From: Candidatus Pelagibacter giovannonii
GTDB taxonomy: Bacteria; Pseudomonadota; Alphaproteobacteria; Pelagibacterales; Pelagibacteraceae
Reading direction: 5' to 3'
Length of the DNA: 64,000 nucleotides
NCBI RefSeq assembly: GCF_012276695.1
Contig: NZ_CP038852.1
Coordinates: 558,001 to 622,000, forward strand
Shown here: positions 8,280 to 17,056 of the stretch, in pieces
How the letters are laid out: the number at the start of each line of letters is the position of its first letter
How positions within the stretch are numbered: the stretch's first letter is position 1
Program-made: the position numbers and the translations under genes
Notes under the pieces: model-generated
The model's input: only the letters and a program-made list of their open reading frames with translations
What the model was told of the DNA's origin: nothing
The model's database searches: none

Positions 8280-9287
8280 ATGACAATAAAAGTTGGCATC
8301 AATGGAATGGGAAGAATTGGTAGAATGGTAATTAGAGCTATCATTGAAAGCCAAAACAAAAACATAGAAATCAAACACATCAATAACCGATCGAATTCTG
8401 AAGCAAGTTGTTCTTTAATTAAATACGATTCTATTCATGGTAAATTCAATGCAAATTTAAATTATGATGAAAAACATTTAATTATTAATAATAATAAAAT
8501 AACATTTTCACAAGAATCTAATATTGAAGATATCAGTTGGAAAAAATTTGATGTTGATTATGTTTTTGAATGCACTGGAAAATTCAACTCAAAAGAAAAA
8601 TTATTAGCTCATATAAAAAATGGGGCTAAAAAAGTTATAGTTTCTGCTCCATGCAAAAATGCAGATAAGACTATTGTCTATGGAGTAAATGAAAATATTT
8701 TGACAAAAGATGATCAAATTATTTCTGCAGCCTCTTGTACAACTAACTGTCTTGCACCTGTTGCTAATATTTTAAATCAAACTTTTGAAATTGAAAAAGG
8801 GTTTATGACAACTATTCATGCTTTTACCAGTGATCAAAGAATTTTAGACAATTCTCATAAAGATCCTAGAAGAGCAAGATCAGCTAGTCAATCTATTGTA
8901 CCAACTTCTACAGGTGCTTCAAAAGCAATTGGTGAAATTATTCCTTCATTAAAAGGCAAACTTGAAGGTATTGCAATGAGAGTGCCAACTCCTAATGTTT
9001 CCCTGATAGAGCTAGTTTTTTGTACAAAAAAAGAGATGAACAAAGAAACAATTAATGAAGCGTTTATTATCGCCTCTAAAGAACAATCAAAAAAAGTTTT
9101 AGAAGTTACACTGGAAAAATTAGTTTCAATTGATTTTAATCATAATTCAGCTTCGGCAATTGTTGATTTATCTTTAACTAATGTAGTTGGTAAAAATATG
9201 GGAAAAATTTCGGCCTGGTATGATAATGAATGGGGTTTTTCAAACAGAATGTGTGATATAGCAGAACATCTTCAGAAAATGTCTTAA
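8280..9287 (+). CDS. gap: Glyceraldehyde-3-phosphate dehydrogenase
   Basis: 335 aa, normal length. NAD-binding Rossmann motif NGMGRIGRMV at the N-terminus; catalytic cysteine in SAASCTTNCLAP (~Cys152); DPRRARSA and WYDNEWGFSNRM near the C-terminus are standard. Interconverts GAP and 1,3-bisphosphoglycerate; in SAR11, which often lacks a classic Embden-Meyerhof pathway, it probably serves gluconeogenesis. 2 bp after tkt; its stop overlaps the pgk start by 1 bp. Confidence 0.97.
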   Translation: MTIKVGINGMGRIGRMVIRAIIESQNKNIEIKHINNRSNSEASCSLIKYDSIHGKFNANLNYDEKHLIINNNKITFSQESNIEDISWKKFDVDYVFECTGKFNSKEKLLAHIKNGAKKVIVSAPCKNADKTIVYGVNENILTKDDQIISAASCTTNCLAPVANILNQTFEIEKGFMTTIHAFTSDQRILDNSHKDPRRARSASQSIVPTSTGASKAIGEIIPSLKGKLEGIAMRVPTPNVSLIELVFCTKKEMNKETINEAFIIASKEQSKKVLEVTLEKLVSIDFNHNSASAIVDLSLTNVVGKNMGKISAWYDNEWGFSNRMCDIAEHLQKMS

Positions 9288-10465
9288 TGAGAAGTATTAA
9301 AGACGAGACTAATCTTAATCAAAAAAAAGTATTACTTAGGTTAGATTTAAATGTTCCTTTAGATAATGAGAAAATTACTGACACTACTCGAATAGATAAA
9401 ATTTTACCTACTATTAATTTTTTATTAAAAAGTGAGGCAAAAATTATAATACTATCTCATGTGGGTAGACCCAAAGGCAGGATTGTAAAAGAACTCTCTC
9501 TTAAACCAATATGTGAGGATTTAAGAAATAAACTAAACGAAAATATAAGACTAGTTTCAAAAAATATAAAAGAAATTAAATCTACTGATTTATTTAATAA
9601 ACATAGTGAAAAAATTGTAATACTTGAAAATCTAAGATTTTATGAAGAAGAAGAAAAAAATGATAATGGTTTTGCGAAACATTTAGCAAGTCTAGCAGAT
9701 ATTTATGTTAATGATGCATTCTCATGTTCGCATAGAGCTCATGCCTCAATTTTTGAAATCACTAAATTTATTCCTTCGTATGCTGGCCTTCAATTAAATT
9801 CAGAAATTGATGCTCTTACTAAAATTACATCTAAAATTCAAAGACCTATAACATGCATCATAGGTGGTTCTAAAATATCTTCGAAAATTAATATAATTAA
9901 GAATTTAATTGCTAAATTTGATAATATTATAATGGTTGGTGGGATGGCCAATAATATACTCAAATATAAAGAGTATGAAATTGGAAAATCTATTCAAGAG
10001 ATTAATTGTGACCAAATTATTAAAGAAATATTTTCTTTATCAAAAAAAGAAAACTGCAAGATAATTTACCCTGAAGATGTTGTTGTAGGAAAAGACTTAA
10101 ATGGAACAGCTGAAATAAAAGAACTAGATAATATTTCTAAAGATGAATTAATTTTAGATATTGGCCCCAAAACAATTAAGGCTATTAATTTATTAATTGA
10201 AGAAAGTAGTACTATCTTATGGAATGGGCCCGCAGGTTATTTTGAAAATCCTAATTTTGCTAAGGGAAGTGTTGAAATTGCAAAAAAAATTATTGAAAAA
10301 AATAAGAATAATACAATTTACTCAGTTGTAGGTGGTGGTGATACCGTTTCTCTTTTGAATAGCATGGGAGGAATTAGCAATTTTAATTTTGTTTCAACTG
10401 CAGGTGGTGCTTTTTTAGAATATCTTGAAGGAAAAAAACTTCCTGGTATAAGAGCACTTAATTAA
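9287..10465 (+). CDS. pgk: Phosphoglycerate kinase
   Basis: 392 aa, normal length. Substrate-binding LRLDLNVPLD, HVGRPKG, ENLRFY and SCSHRAHAS; nucleotide side GGSKISSKI, WNGPAGYFE and the terminal SVVGGGDTV and STAGGAFLEYLEGKKLPG. Transfers phosphate between 1,3-bisphosphoglycerate and ADP. Starts at the last base of the gap stop and is followed 1 bp later by fba. Confidence 0.97.
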   Translation: MRSIKDETNLNQKKVLLRLDLNVPLDNEKITDTTRIDKILPTINFLLKSEAKIIILSHVGRPKGRIVKELSLKPICEDLRNKLNENIRLVSKNIKEIKSTDLFNKHSEKIVILENLRFYEEEEKNDNGFAKHLASLADIYVNDAFSCSHRAHASIFEITKFIPSYAGLQLNSEIDALTKITSKIQRPITCIIGGSKISSKINIIKNLIAKFDNIIMVGGMANNILKYKEYEIGKSIQEINCDQIIKEIFSLSKKENCKIIYPEDVVVGKDLNGTAEIKELDNISKDELILDIGPKTIKAINLLIEESSTILWNGPAGYFENPNFAKGSVEIAKKIIEKNKNNTIYSVVGGGDTVSLLNSMGGISNFNFVSTAGGAFLEYLEGKKLPGIRALN

Positions 10466-10466
10466 C

Positions 10467-11477
10467 ATGTCAGAACTTAACAAAATTGCATTAAAAATAC
10501 TATCCAATGGTAAGGGAATCCTTGCTGCAGACGAAAGCAACGGCACTATGACTAAAAGATTAGAGTCAGTTGGTGTACCGTCTACCCCAGAAAATAGACT
10601 TCTATTTAGAGAAACTCTTTTTTCTGCAAGTGGAATAAAAGATTTTATTGGTGGTGTTATTTTATATGATGAAACCATCAACCAAACATCTAGCTTAAAA
10701 CAGACTATTCCAGAATTAATTTCTCAGACTGGAGCAGTTCCAGGAATTAAAGTTGATACAGGTACAAAAATTTTAGCTGGATCTAATGAAGAAAAAATTA
10801 CAGAAGGTTTGGATGGTTTAAGAGAAAGACTAAAGAACTATTATAAACTTGGAGCAAGATTTACAAAATGGAGAGGCGTGTATAACATTTCAGATAAATA
10901 TCCAAGCAAACTATCTATACACTCTAATGCTCATGCACTGGCAAGATATTCAGCTTTAGTCCAAGAATGTGGAATGGTTCCAATTGTAGAACCTGAGGTT
11001 TTAATGGATGGAGATCATTCTGCTGAAACTTGTTTTAATAAAACCTCTGATGTTATTAAAAAATGCTTTGAAGAATTAATGATTAATAAAATAGATTTAA
11101 GTGGAATGATCTTAAAACCTAATATGATTTTAGCAGGAACCACTTCTAATAAGAAGATACCAAGTGAAGAAGTTGCAAAACTTACCATAAATTGCTTAAA
11201 AGAAAATGTACCAACTAATGTACCAGGAATTACTTTTTTATCTGGTGGGCAAACAGAAGTACAAGCAGTGGAAAATTTAAACCTAATTAACAAATATAAT
11301 GACACAAATTTTATTATGACCTATTCATATGGTAGAGCCTTGCAACAAAGTGCACTTAAATTTTGGTCAAAAGATATTAAAAATATTAGTGGCACTCAAA
11401 AAGTCTTTAACCACAGAGTAAATATGTGTACACTTGCAGCTCAAGGCAAATGGTTAAAAGAACTTGAAGCAAAATAA
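10467..11477 (+). CDS. Class I fructose-bisphosphate aldolase
   Basis: 336 aa. Schiff-base (class I) aldolase, recognised by ILAADESNGTMTKRLES at residue ~18, EPEVLMDGDH, the lysine motif MILKPNMILAG (~Lys213) and FLSGGQTEVQA. Many proteobacteria use the zinc class II enzyme; this is the plant/animal-like type found in SAR11 and other alphaproteobacteria. Last of the tkt-gap-pgk-fba run; a TTG-started thiE-like gene overlaps its 3' end by 14 bp. Confidence 0.95.
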   Translation: MSELNKIALKILSNGKGILAADESNGTMTKRLESVGVPSTPENRLLFRETLFSASGIKDFIGGVILYDETINQTSSLKQTIPELISQTGAVPGIKVDTGTKILAGSNEEKITEGLDGLRERLKNYYKLGARFTKWRGVYNISDKYPSKLSIHSNAHALARYSALVQECGMVPIVEPEVLMDGDHSAETCFNKTSDVIKKCFEELMINKIDLSGMILKPNMILAGTTSNKKIPSEEVAKLTINCLKENVPTNVPGITFLSGGQTEVQAVENLNLINKYNDTNFIMTYSYGRALQQSALKFWSKDIKNISGTQKVFNHRVNMCTLAAQGKWLKELEAK

Positions 11478-12087
11478 AGAAAATAAGAAATTTATTTATC
11501 TAATTTCTCCAAATAAAATAACTGATATAAATTTTTATAATGATCTAGCTCTTGTATTGAGTTCAAAAAAAATAAGTTTCTTTCAACTGAGACTTAAAAA
11601 AGAAACAAATTCAAATAAACTAATTATTGGAAAAAAAATTAAGAAAATTTGTAATAAATACAAAGTTAAATTTTTAATCAATGACGACCCACTACTTACA
11701 AAAAAACTGAATGCAGATGGTTGCCATTTAGGTCAAAAAGATATGGATTTGATAAAAGCTAGAAAAATATTAAAGAACAAAATTATTGGTGTAACCTGTC
11801 ATAATTCTATTAATCTAGCAAAGAGAGCAATTAGAGATGGTGCTGATTATTTAGCTTTTGGTGCATTTTACCCAACCAAAACTAAGATAGTTAAATATAG
11901 AGCTAATTTAGCTGTATTAAAATCTATTAAAAAAATAACCTCATTACCAATTGTGGCTATTGGCGGTATAAAGCTTAGTAATTATAAAAAACTTTTATTG
12001 AATAAAGCTAACTTTTTAGCTATTTCAGGCTACATTTGGAATAATAAAAAACAAAAACCATTAGAGGCTATTAAAAAATTAAAATGA
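11464..12087 (+). CDS. ThiE-like thiamine-phosphate synthase / TenI family
   Basis: 207 aa TIM-barrel protein. Motifs in order: FFQLRLK, KFLINDDPLLTKKLNADGCHLGQKD, IIGVTCHN, FGAFYPTKTK and LPIVAIGGI, corresponding to the pyrophosphate and thiazole-binding loops of ThiE. The likely start is a TTG at 11464 inside the fba 3' end. It may instead be a TenI-type relative. The protein is Lys/Ile-rich and more diverged than its neighbours. Confidence 0.82.
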   Translation: MKQNKENKKFIYLISPNKITDINFYNDLALVLSSKKISFFQLRLKKETNSNKLIIGKKIKKICNKYKVKFLINDDPLLTKKLNADGCHLGQKDMDLIKARKILKNKIIGVTCHNSINLAKRAIRDGADYLAFGAFYPTKTKIVKYRANLAVLKSIKKITSLPIVAIGGIKLSNYKKLLLNKANFLAISGYIWNNKKQKPLEAIKKLK

Positions 12088-12644
12088 AATTATACGCAAG
12101 TGAAATTAGAGTTGGAATGCTAATTGAATATAAAAATGATCTTTGGCAAGTCTTAAAAACACAACATGTAAAACCTGGTAAAGGTGGTGCTTTCGCTCAA
12201 GTTGAGATGAAAAGTGTTAATAAAAATACAAAATTAAATGAAAGATTTAGATCAAGTGAATCTGTTGAAAAAGCTTCATTAGATGAAACTAAGTTTAATT
12301 ATCTTTATGGTGATGAAACTGATTATTATTTCATGGACCCAAAAACTTATGAACAAATAAATATTAAAAAAGAAACAATTGGAGAAAAAGGTAAAATGTT
12401 AACAGAAAACTTAGAAGTCAGTATAAGTTTTTATAATGAAAAACCTTTAACAGTTGAACTGCCGAATCAAGTAACATGCACAATTGATACAACTGATGTT
12501 GCTTTAAAAGGACAAACTGTTTCATCTTCTTATAAACCTGCCACCTTAGATAATGGAATAAATATTCAAGTCCCCCCTTTTATTGAAAGTGGAGATAAGA
12601 TCATAGTTGATACCAGAACTATGGAATATATTAAAAAAATATAA
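12084..12644 (+). CDS. efp: Elongation factor P
   Basis: 186 aa, normal length. Three beta-barrel domains; the loop KPGKGGAFAQVEMK carries the conserved lysine (~Lys34) that is modified in many bacteria, and the C-terminal domain ends GDKIIVDTRTMEYIKK. EF-P relieves ribosome stalling at proline runs. Overlaps the preceding gene by 4 bp. Its modification genes are not in the window. Confidence 0.97.
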   Translation: MKLYASEIRVGMLIEYKNDLWQVLKTQHVKPGKGGAFAQVEMKSVNKNTKLNERFRSSESVEKASLDETKFNYLYGDETDYYFMDPKTYEQINIKKETIGEKGKMLTENLEVSISFYNEKPLTVELPNQVTCTIDTTDVALKGQTVSSSYKPATLDNGINIQVPPFIESGDKIIVDTRTMEYIKKI

Positions 12645-12649
12645 ATTAC

Positions 12650-13390
12650 ATGCAATCAATATCAGCTAATCTAAATGTGATGATAAAGGCTGCAGAAAAA
12701 GCATCTAGAGCTTTAATTAGAGATTTTGGAGAAATAGAAAAACTACAAGTTTCAATAAAAGGACCTACTGATTTTGTATCAAATGCCGATTTAAAAGCTG
12801 AGAAAATAATTATAGAAGAATTAAAAAAAGCAAGACCCTACTATTCTATTATTAGTGAAGAAGATGGTTCTGAAACAAATAAAGATAAAGAGCACACTTG
12901 GATAATAGATCCTATAGATGGCACTACAAATTTTTTACATGGTGTGCCTCACTTTGCAATATCAATTGCTTTAAAATCTGGTAATGAAATAGTTTCAGGA
13001 TTAATTTATGATCCAATAAAAGATGAAATGTTTTATGCTGAAAAAGAAAGTGGCGCATTTTTTAATAATCAAAGAATTAGAGTATCAAAAAAAAGAGAGC
13101 TTAATAGCTGCTTGTTTGCAACAGGAGGTGTAACTAAAAATGAAGTCGACTTACCTTTAAGAAAGTCTGGAAGTGCAGCGCTTGATATTGCCTACGTTGC
13201 AGCCGGAAGATATGATGGTTATTTTCAAAATGATCTAAATTTATGGGATATAGCTGCTGGCATAATATTGGTAAAAGAGGCAGGCGGTTTAATTAATGAA
13301 ATTGACCTCTCTCAAAATAAAAGCATTAAAATAAGGGCTTCTAGCATGTCAATTAATGACAAAATGCTTGAAAAATTAAAGAACTTTTAA
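12650..13390 (+). CDS. suhB: Inositol-1-monophosphatase family protein (SuhB)
   Basis: 246 aa. Metal-site motifs of the FIG/IMPase superfamily: EEDG (~70), IIDPIDGTTNFLHG (~89-102) and LWDIAAG (~200). Hydrolyses inositol phosphates in vitro; SuhB also acts in rRNA transcription antitermination in E. coli. Often beside efp in alphaproteobacteria. Lies 5 bp after efp. Confidence 0.93.
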   Translation: MQSISANLNVMIKAAEKASRALIRDFGEIEKLQVSIKGPTDFVSNADLKAEKIIIEELKKARPYYSIISEEDGSETNKDKEHTWIIDPIDGTTNFLHGVPHFAISIALKSGNEIVSGLIYDPIKDEMFYAEKESGAFFNNQRIRVSKKRELNSCLFATGGVTKNEVDLPLRKSGSAALDIAYVAAGRYDGYFQNDLNLWDIAAGIILVKEAGGLINEIDLSQNKSIKIRASSMSINDKMLEKLKNF

Positions 13391-13418
13391 TTGTTTTATA
13401 AAATTCTTTTGCTATAAG
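13391..13418 (+). promoter_or_regulatory. Candidate sigma-70 promoter for rpmE
   Basis: TTGTTT at 13391-13396 and TATAAG at 13413-13418 are separated by 16 bp, just after the suhB stop. Transcription would begin near 13424-13425, one or two bases before the rpmE ATG at 13426, so the message would be nearly leaderless. Consensus match only. Confidence 0.45.
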
Positions 13419-13425
13419 TCTCGAT

Positions 13426-13656
13426 ATGAAAAAAGACATACACCCAAACTACCATGCAATTAAAGTAGAGATGACTGATGGAACTCAATTTGAAACAAGA
13501 TCAACTTGGGGAAAAGAAGGAGAAGTTTTAAAATTAGAAATCGATCCAAAATCTCATGCTGCTTGGACAGGAGGAAAACAAAAACTGATGGATAAGGGTC
13601 GCGTAAGCAAATTCAATAAAAAATTCCAAAACTTCAGATCAGAAAAGAAAGATTAA
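13426..13656 (+). CDS. rpmE: 50S ribosomal protein L31
   Basis: 76 aa. The N-terminus [19 protein letters not shown] and the later RVSKFNKKF are bL31 signatures. It has no cysteine at all, so it is the zinc-independent (C-minus) form. A candidate promoter lies immediately upstream and no Shine-Dalgarno is visible. The trcR gene follows directly, with its ATG right after the stop codon. Confidence 0.95.
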   Translation: MKKDIHPNYHAIKVEMTDGTQFETRSTWGKEGEVLKLEIDPKSHAAWTGGKQKLMDKGRVSKFNKKFQNFRSEKKD

Positions 13657-14244
13657 ATGTCAAACGTACCATTAATGCCAATGGCAACAGCTGTTTGGTT
13701 AGTAGAAAATACAACACTTACTTTTAAGCAAATATCAAAATTTTGTAATATACATGAGGTTGAAGTGCAAGGTATTGCGGATGGTGAAGTTGCAAAAGGA
13801 ATAATGGCTTATAATCCTATTATATCAGGTCAACTTACTAGAGAAGAAATTGAACTAGCATCTAAAGATGAAAATAAAGAATTACAGATAAAAAATACTG
13901 ATATTGAAATTTCAACTGAAGATAAAAAAATTAAAAAATATATTCCTTTATCTAAAAGACAAGATAAACCAGATTCAGCTTTATGGCTAATCAGACATCA
14001 TTCATTACTGAAAGACTCACAAATAGCAAAACTAGTTGGTATCACCAAAGCTTCTGTCATTACAATTAAAAATAAAAGTTATTGGAATTATAATAATTTA
14101 AATCCTAAAGACCCTGTAGCATTGGGACTGTTTTCTCAAAAGGATCTAATTGGAGCTATTGAAAAAGCTGAAAGAAGAATAAAAAAGGAAAAAAAAGAAA
14201 AAGAGAAGGCTAAACTAACAAGAGAAGTTTCAAACATTGAATAA
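13657..14244 (+). CDS. DUF1013 family protein (TrcR-type cell-cycle regulator)
   Basis: 195 aa. N-terminus MPLMPMATAVWLVENTTLTF... with two similar helix-turn-helix-like segments: ALWLIRHHSLLKDSQIAKLVG around residue 105, mirroring AVWLVENTTLTFKQISKFC near residue 10. This is the DUF1013 family, named TrcR in alphaproteobacteria and linked to cell-cycle transcription. The C-terminus is a Lys/Glu helix. It abuts rpmE with no gap. Confidence 0.88.
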   Translation: MSNVPLMPMATAVWLVENTTLTFKQISKFCNIHEVEVQGIADGEVAKGIMAYNPIISGQLTREEIELASKDENKELQIKNTDIEISTEDKKIKKYIPLSKRQDKPDSALWLIRHHSLLKDSQIAKLVGITKASVITIKNKSYWNYNNLNPKDPVALGLFSQKDLIGAIEKAERRIKKEKKEKEKAKLTREVSNIE

Positions 14245-14299
14245 TTTTAATAGACACCAAAATTATATGATGGTAGTTAAGCATTCTTAAAAAATATTT

Positions 14300-14494
14300 A
14301 TGAAAATAGAAGTCAAAGATAACAATATTGAACAAGCTCTTAGAGTTCTTAAAAGAAAATTACAAAGAGATGGTTTTTTTAAAGTAGTAAAATTAAAAAG
14401 TGTTTACGAAAAACCTTCTGAAAAGAAAAAAAGAATTTTACAAGAAAATATTAAAAGAGTTAAAAAGCTTAATAAGCTTAAAAATAGAATTTAA
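14300..14494 (+). CDS. rpsU: 30S ribosomal protein S21
   Basis: 64 aa. MKIEVKDNNIEQALRVLKRK matches bS21, followed by the basic C-terminal helix (SEKKKRILQENIKRVKKLNK). Seven bp before the initiator tRNA and probably transcribed with it. Upstream 14245-14299 is AT-rich with no convincing promoter. Confidence 0.94.
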   Translation: MKIEVKDNNIEQALRVLKRKLQRDGFFKVVKLKSVYEKPSEKKKRILQENIKRVKKLNKLKNRI

Positions 14495-14500
14495 ATATAC

Positions 14501-14577
<77 letters not shown>

Positions 14578-14584
14578 ATTTCTA

Positions 14585-15259
14585 ATGTATAAAAATAAAG
14601 ATACAATATACGCTATAAATCATTACAATTTTTTTGATAAAATTGTTTTAAAAAAAAGATTAGAAATATCTAATATTATAAACGATTTAGTTAAAGATAT
14701 TCAAATAAATGACGCATTAGATATAGGAACAACTAGTGATGACAGGAATGCAAGTAGTAACATTGTAATAAAAAATATCAAAAATATTGAGAAATTTAAA
14801 TGTATTTCTGATCAAATAGTTACTTCTAATTTTTTTTTTAAAACTTTAAAAAAATCTATTACAGAAGAATTTTCAGAAAATGAATTATATGAATTTTCTT
14901 CAGATCTTGTTATATCAAATGCAACTATTGAACATGTTGGTGGAGTATTAAATCAAAAAAAAATGATAGAAAATATTATTAAATTAACTAAAAAAATTTT
15001 TGTAATAACGACTCCTAATAGATTTTATCCAATAGAATTACATACTAAAATTCCTTTGATTCATTGGTTTCCAAAATCTATTTATCGACAAATATTAAAA
15101 TTTTTTGGCTTGTCTTTTTATGCTAATGAAGAAAATTTAAATCTTTTAAGTATTAATGATTTAAAAAATATGCTTAATAATCAGAAAATAGTATATGAGA
15201 TAAAATTTATTAAATTATTTTTTTTTAAATCAAATATAATAATCATAGGAAAAAAATAG
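14585..15259 (+). CDS. Class I SAM-dependent methyltransferase (accessory)
   Basis: 224 aa. ALDIGTTSDD resembles the SAM-binding glycine loop; DLVISNATIEHVGG corresponds to motif II and the post-motif; ITTPNRFYPIELHTKIPLIHWFP is seen in methyltransferases of surface-polysaccharide loci. Substrate unknown. It is more Asn/Lys/Ile-rich than neighbouring core genes and sits directly after the tRNA-fMet, so it may be an acquired gene. Convergent with pntB. Confidence 0.75.
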   Translation: MYKNKDTIYAINHYNFFDKIVLKKRLEISNIINDLVKDIQINDALDIGTTSDDRNASSNIVIKNIKNIEKFKCISDQIVTSNFFFKTLKKSITEEFSENELYEFSSDLVISNATIEHVGGVLNQKKMIENIIKLTKKIFVITTPNRFYPIELHTKIPLIHWFPKSIYRQILKFFGLSFYANEENLNLLSINDLKNMLNNQKIVYEIKFIKLFFFKSNIIIIGKK

Positions 15260-15346
15260 ACTAAATTAAATTTTAATTTTTACTATTGACTACTTTTTTT
15301 TTATAATTTTTCTTGTTGGATTAAATTTTTTTGATATCGTTATTTA

Positions 15347-16741
15347 TTAAAGATTTTTAGTTATATCTTCAGTCATTTTTTTAGCATCAGCAAATAACAT
15401 TAAAGTGTTATCTTTGTAAAACAAGTCATTATCAATTCCAGCATATCCAGGAGATAGACTTCTCTTTACAAATAGTACTGACTTACATTTTTCTACATCT
15501 AATACTGGCATTCCATATATTGGACTTTGAGGATCAGTTTTTGCAACTGGATTAGTTACATCATTTGCTCCAATTACAAATGCAACATCAGCGTTAGCAA
15601 AATCATTGTTAATTTCTTCAAGCTCAAAAACCTCGTCATAAGGAACATTGGCCTCAGCCAACAACACGTTCATATGACCCGGCATTCTTCCCGCAACAGG
15701 ATGAATTGCATAAGTTACTTTAATATCATTTTTCTTTAACGTATCTACCATTTCTCTTAATGCATGTTGTGCTTGAGCTACAGCCATACCATAACCTGGA
15801 ACAATTATAACTGAAGATGCGTTTTTCATTAAGAAGGCTGCATCTTCTGCGTTACCACTCTTAACAGGTCTTTGTTCTTTATTTCCACTTGTTGACGACT
15901 GTTCTGTTGCTCCAAATCCACCTAAAATTACATTAAAGAATGAACGGTTCATACCTTTACACATTATATAAGATAGAATTGCACCAGAAGATCCGACAAG
16001 GGCACCTGTTATAATTAATGCAGTATTTTCTAATGTAAAACCAATTCCTGCAGCAGCCCAACCAGAATAAGAATTTAACATTGAAATAACCACAGGCATA
16101 TCTGCCCCACCAATTGGAATGATTAATAAAAACCCTATTAAAAATGAAACTGCAATTAAAACCCAAAAAAAGTTAGATGACTGTGATGAGCACAATAAAT
16201 AGGTTAAAAATAAAATTGAAATTAATAATAAAGCATTAAGAAAATGCTGCCCCTTAAAAGTAATTGGTGATCCTGACATTATTCCCTGTAGCTTTAAAAA
16301 AGCAATTATTGATCCTGAGAATGTTATGGCACCAACCGCAGCTCCAATTGACATTTCAATTAAGCTTGCAAGTTTAATGTCACCTACTGATCCTAAATTA
16401 AAGGCTTCCGGGTTTAAAAAAGCCGAGATGGCAACAAATACTGCCGATAACCCAACTAGACTGTGGAAACCTGCTACTAGTTCTGGCATGGCTGTCATTG
16501 GTATCTTATATGCTATGAAAGCTCCTACAAGACCTCCTACTAGTAAAAAAATTAATACATAAATTAGCCCACTAGAGAAATTTTCAACTGATAAAAAGGT
16601 AACAGTGATAGCTATCACCATTCCTAAAATTCCAAAAAAATTACCTTGTCTTGAAGTTTCTGGAGATGAAAGTCCTCTTAATGCTAATATAAATAAAACA
16701 CCTGAAACCAAATAAAATATTGCTGATAAATTTGCAGACAT
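15347..16741 (-). CDS. pntB: NAD(P) transhydrogenase subunit beta
   Basis: 464 aa. About nine membrane helices in residues 1-260, then the NADP(H)-binding domain III with IIVPGYGMAVAQAQHALREM, HPVAGRMPGHMNVLLAEA and NDVTNPVAKTDP. Uses proton motive force to make NADPH from NADH. 2 bp after pntAB. An 87-bp AT-rich convergent gap separates it from the methyltransferase gene. Confidence 0.96.
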   Translation of the reverse strand: MSANLSAIFYLVSGVLFILALRGLSSPETSRQGNFFGILGMVIAITVTFLSVENFSSGLIYVLIFLLVGGLVGAFIAYKIPMTAMPELVAGFHSLVGLSAVFVAISAFLNPEAFNLGSVGDIKLASLIEMSIGAAVGAITFSGSIIAFLKLQGIMSGSPITFKGQHFLNALLLISILFLTYLLCSSQSSNFFWVLIAVSFLIGFLLIIPIGGADMPVVISMLNSYSGWAAAGIGFTLENTALIITGALVGSSGAILSYIMCKGMNRSFFNVILGGFGATEQSSTSGNKEQRPVKSGNAEDAAFLMKNASSVIIVPGYGMAVAQAQHALREMVDTLKKNDIKVTYAIHPVAGRMPGHMNVLLAEANVPYDEVFELEEINNDFANADVAFVIGANDVTNPVAKTDPQSPIYGMPVLDVEKCKSVLFVKRSLSPGYAGIDNDLFYKDNTLMLFADAKKMTEDITKNL

Positions 16742-16743
16742 AA

Positions 16744-17052
16744 TTATTTATCTTTCTTCTTCTTTTTATACATTTGGAGCATTCTTTGGGTAACTAAAAA
16801 ACCTCCAAAAATATTAATAGCAGCTAGAGATATCGCTAAAAAACCAAGAATGTTAGAAATTGTAAAGATATTATCTGAACTTCCCGCTAAACCTGCAATT
16901 ATAGCGCCAACAATAATTACTGATGATATCGCATTAGTAACTGACATTAATGGAGTGTGCAAAGATGGAGTTACACTCCAAACAACATAATAACCAATAA
17001 AAATTGATAAGATGAATATGCTTAATCTAAATATAAAAGGGTCTATTTCCAT
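16744..17052 (-). CDS. pntAB: NAD(P) transhydrogenase subunit alpha part 2 (membrane)
   Basis: 102 aa with three hydrophobic helices (~7-27, ~42-60, ~65-90). TPSLHTPLMSVTNAISSVIIVGA is the domain II signature. Alphaproteobacteria typically split the alpha subunit into a soluble NAD-binding part and this membrane part, as here. Sits 4 bp after pntAA. Confidence 0.95.
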   Translation of the reverse strand: MEIDPFIFRLSIFILSIFIGYYVVWSVTPSLHTPLMSVTNAISSVIIVGAIIAGLAGSSDNIFTISNILGFLAISLAAINIFGGFLVTQRMLQMYKKKKKDK

Positions 17053-17056
17053 AAAT

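Noticed and set aside
15260..15346. AT inverted repeat in the convergent gap (AAATTAAA / TTTAATTT) as a bidirectional terminator
   Set aside because: The stem is pure A/T with a one-base loop and would be very weak; not enough to call a terminator.
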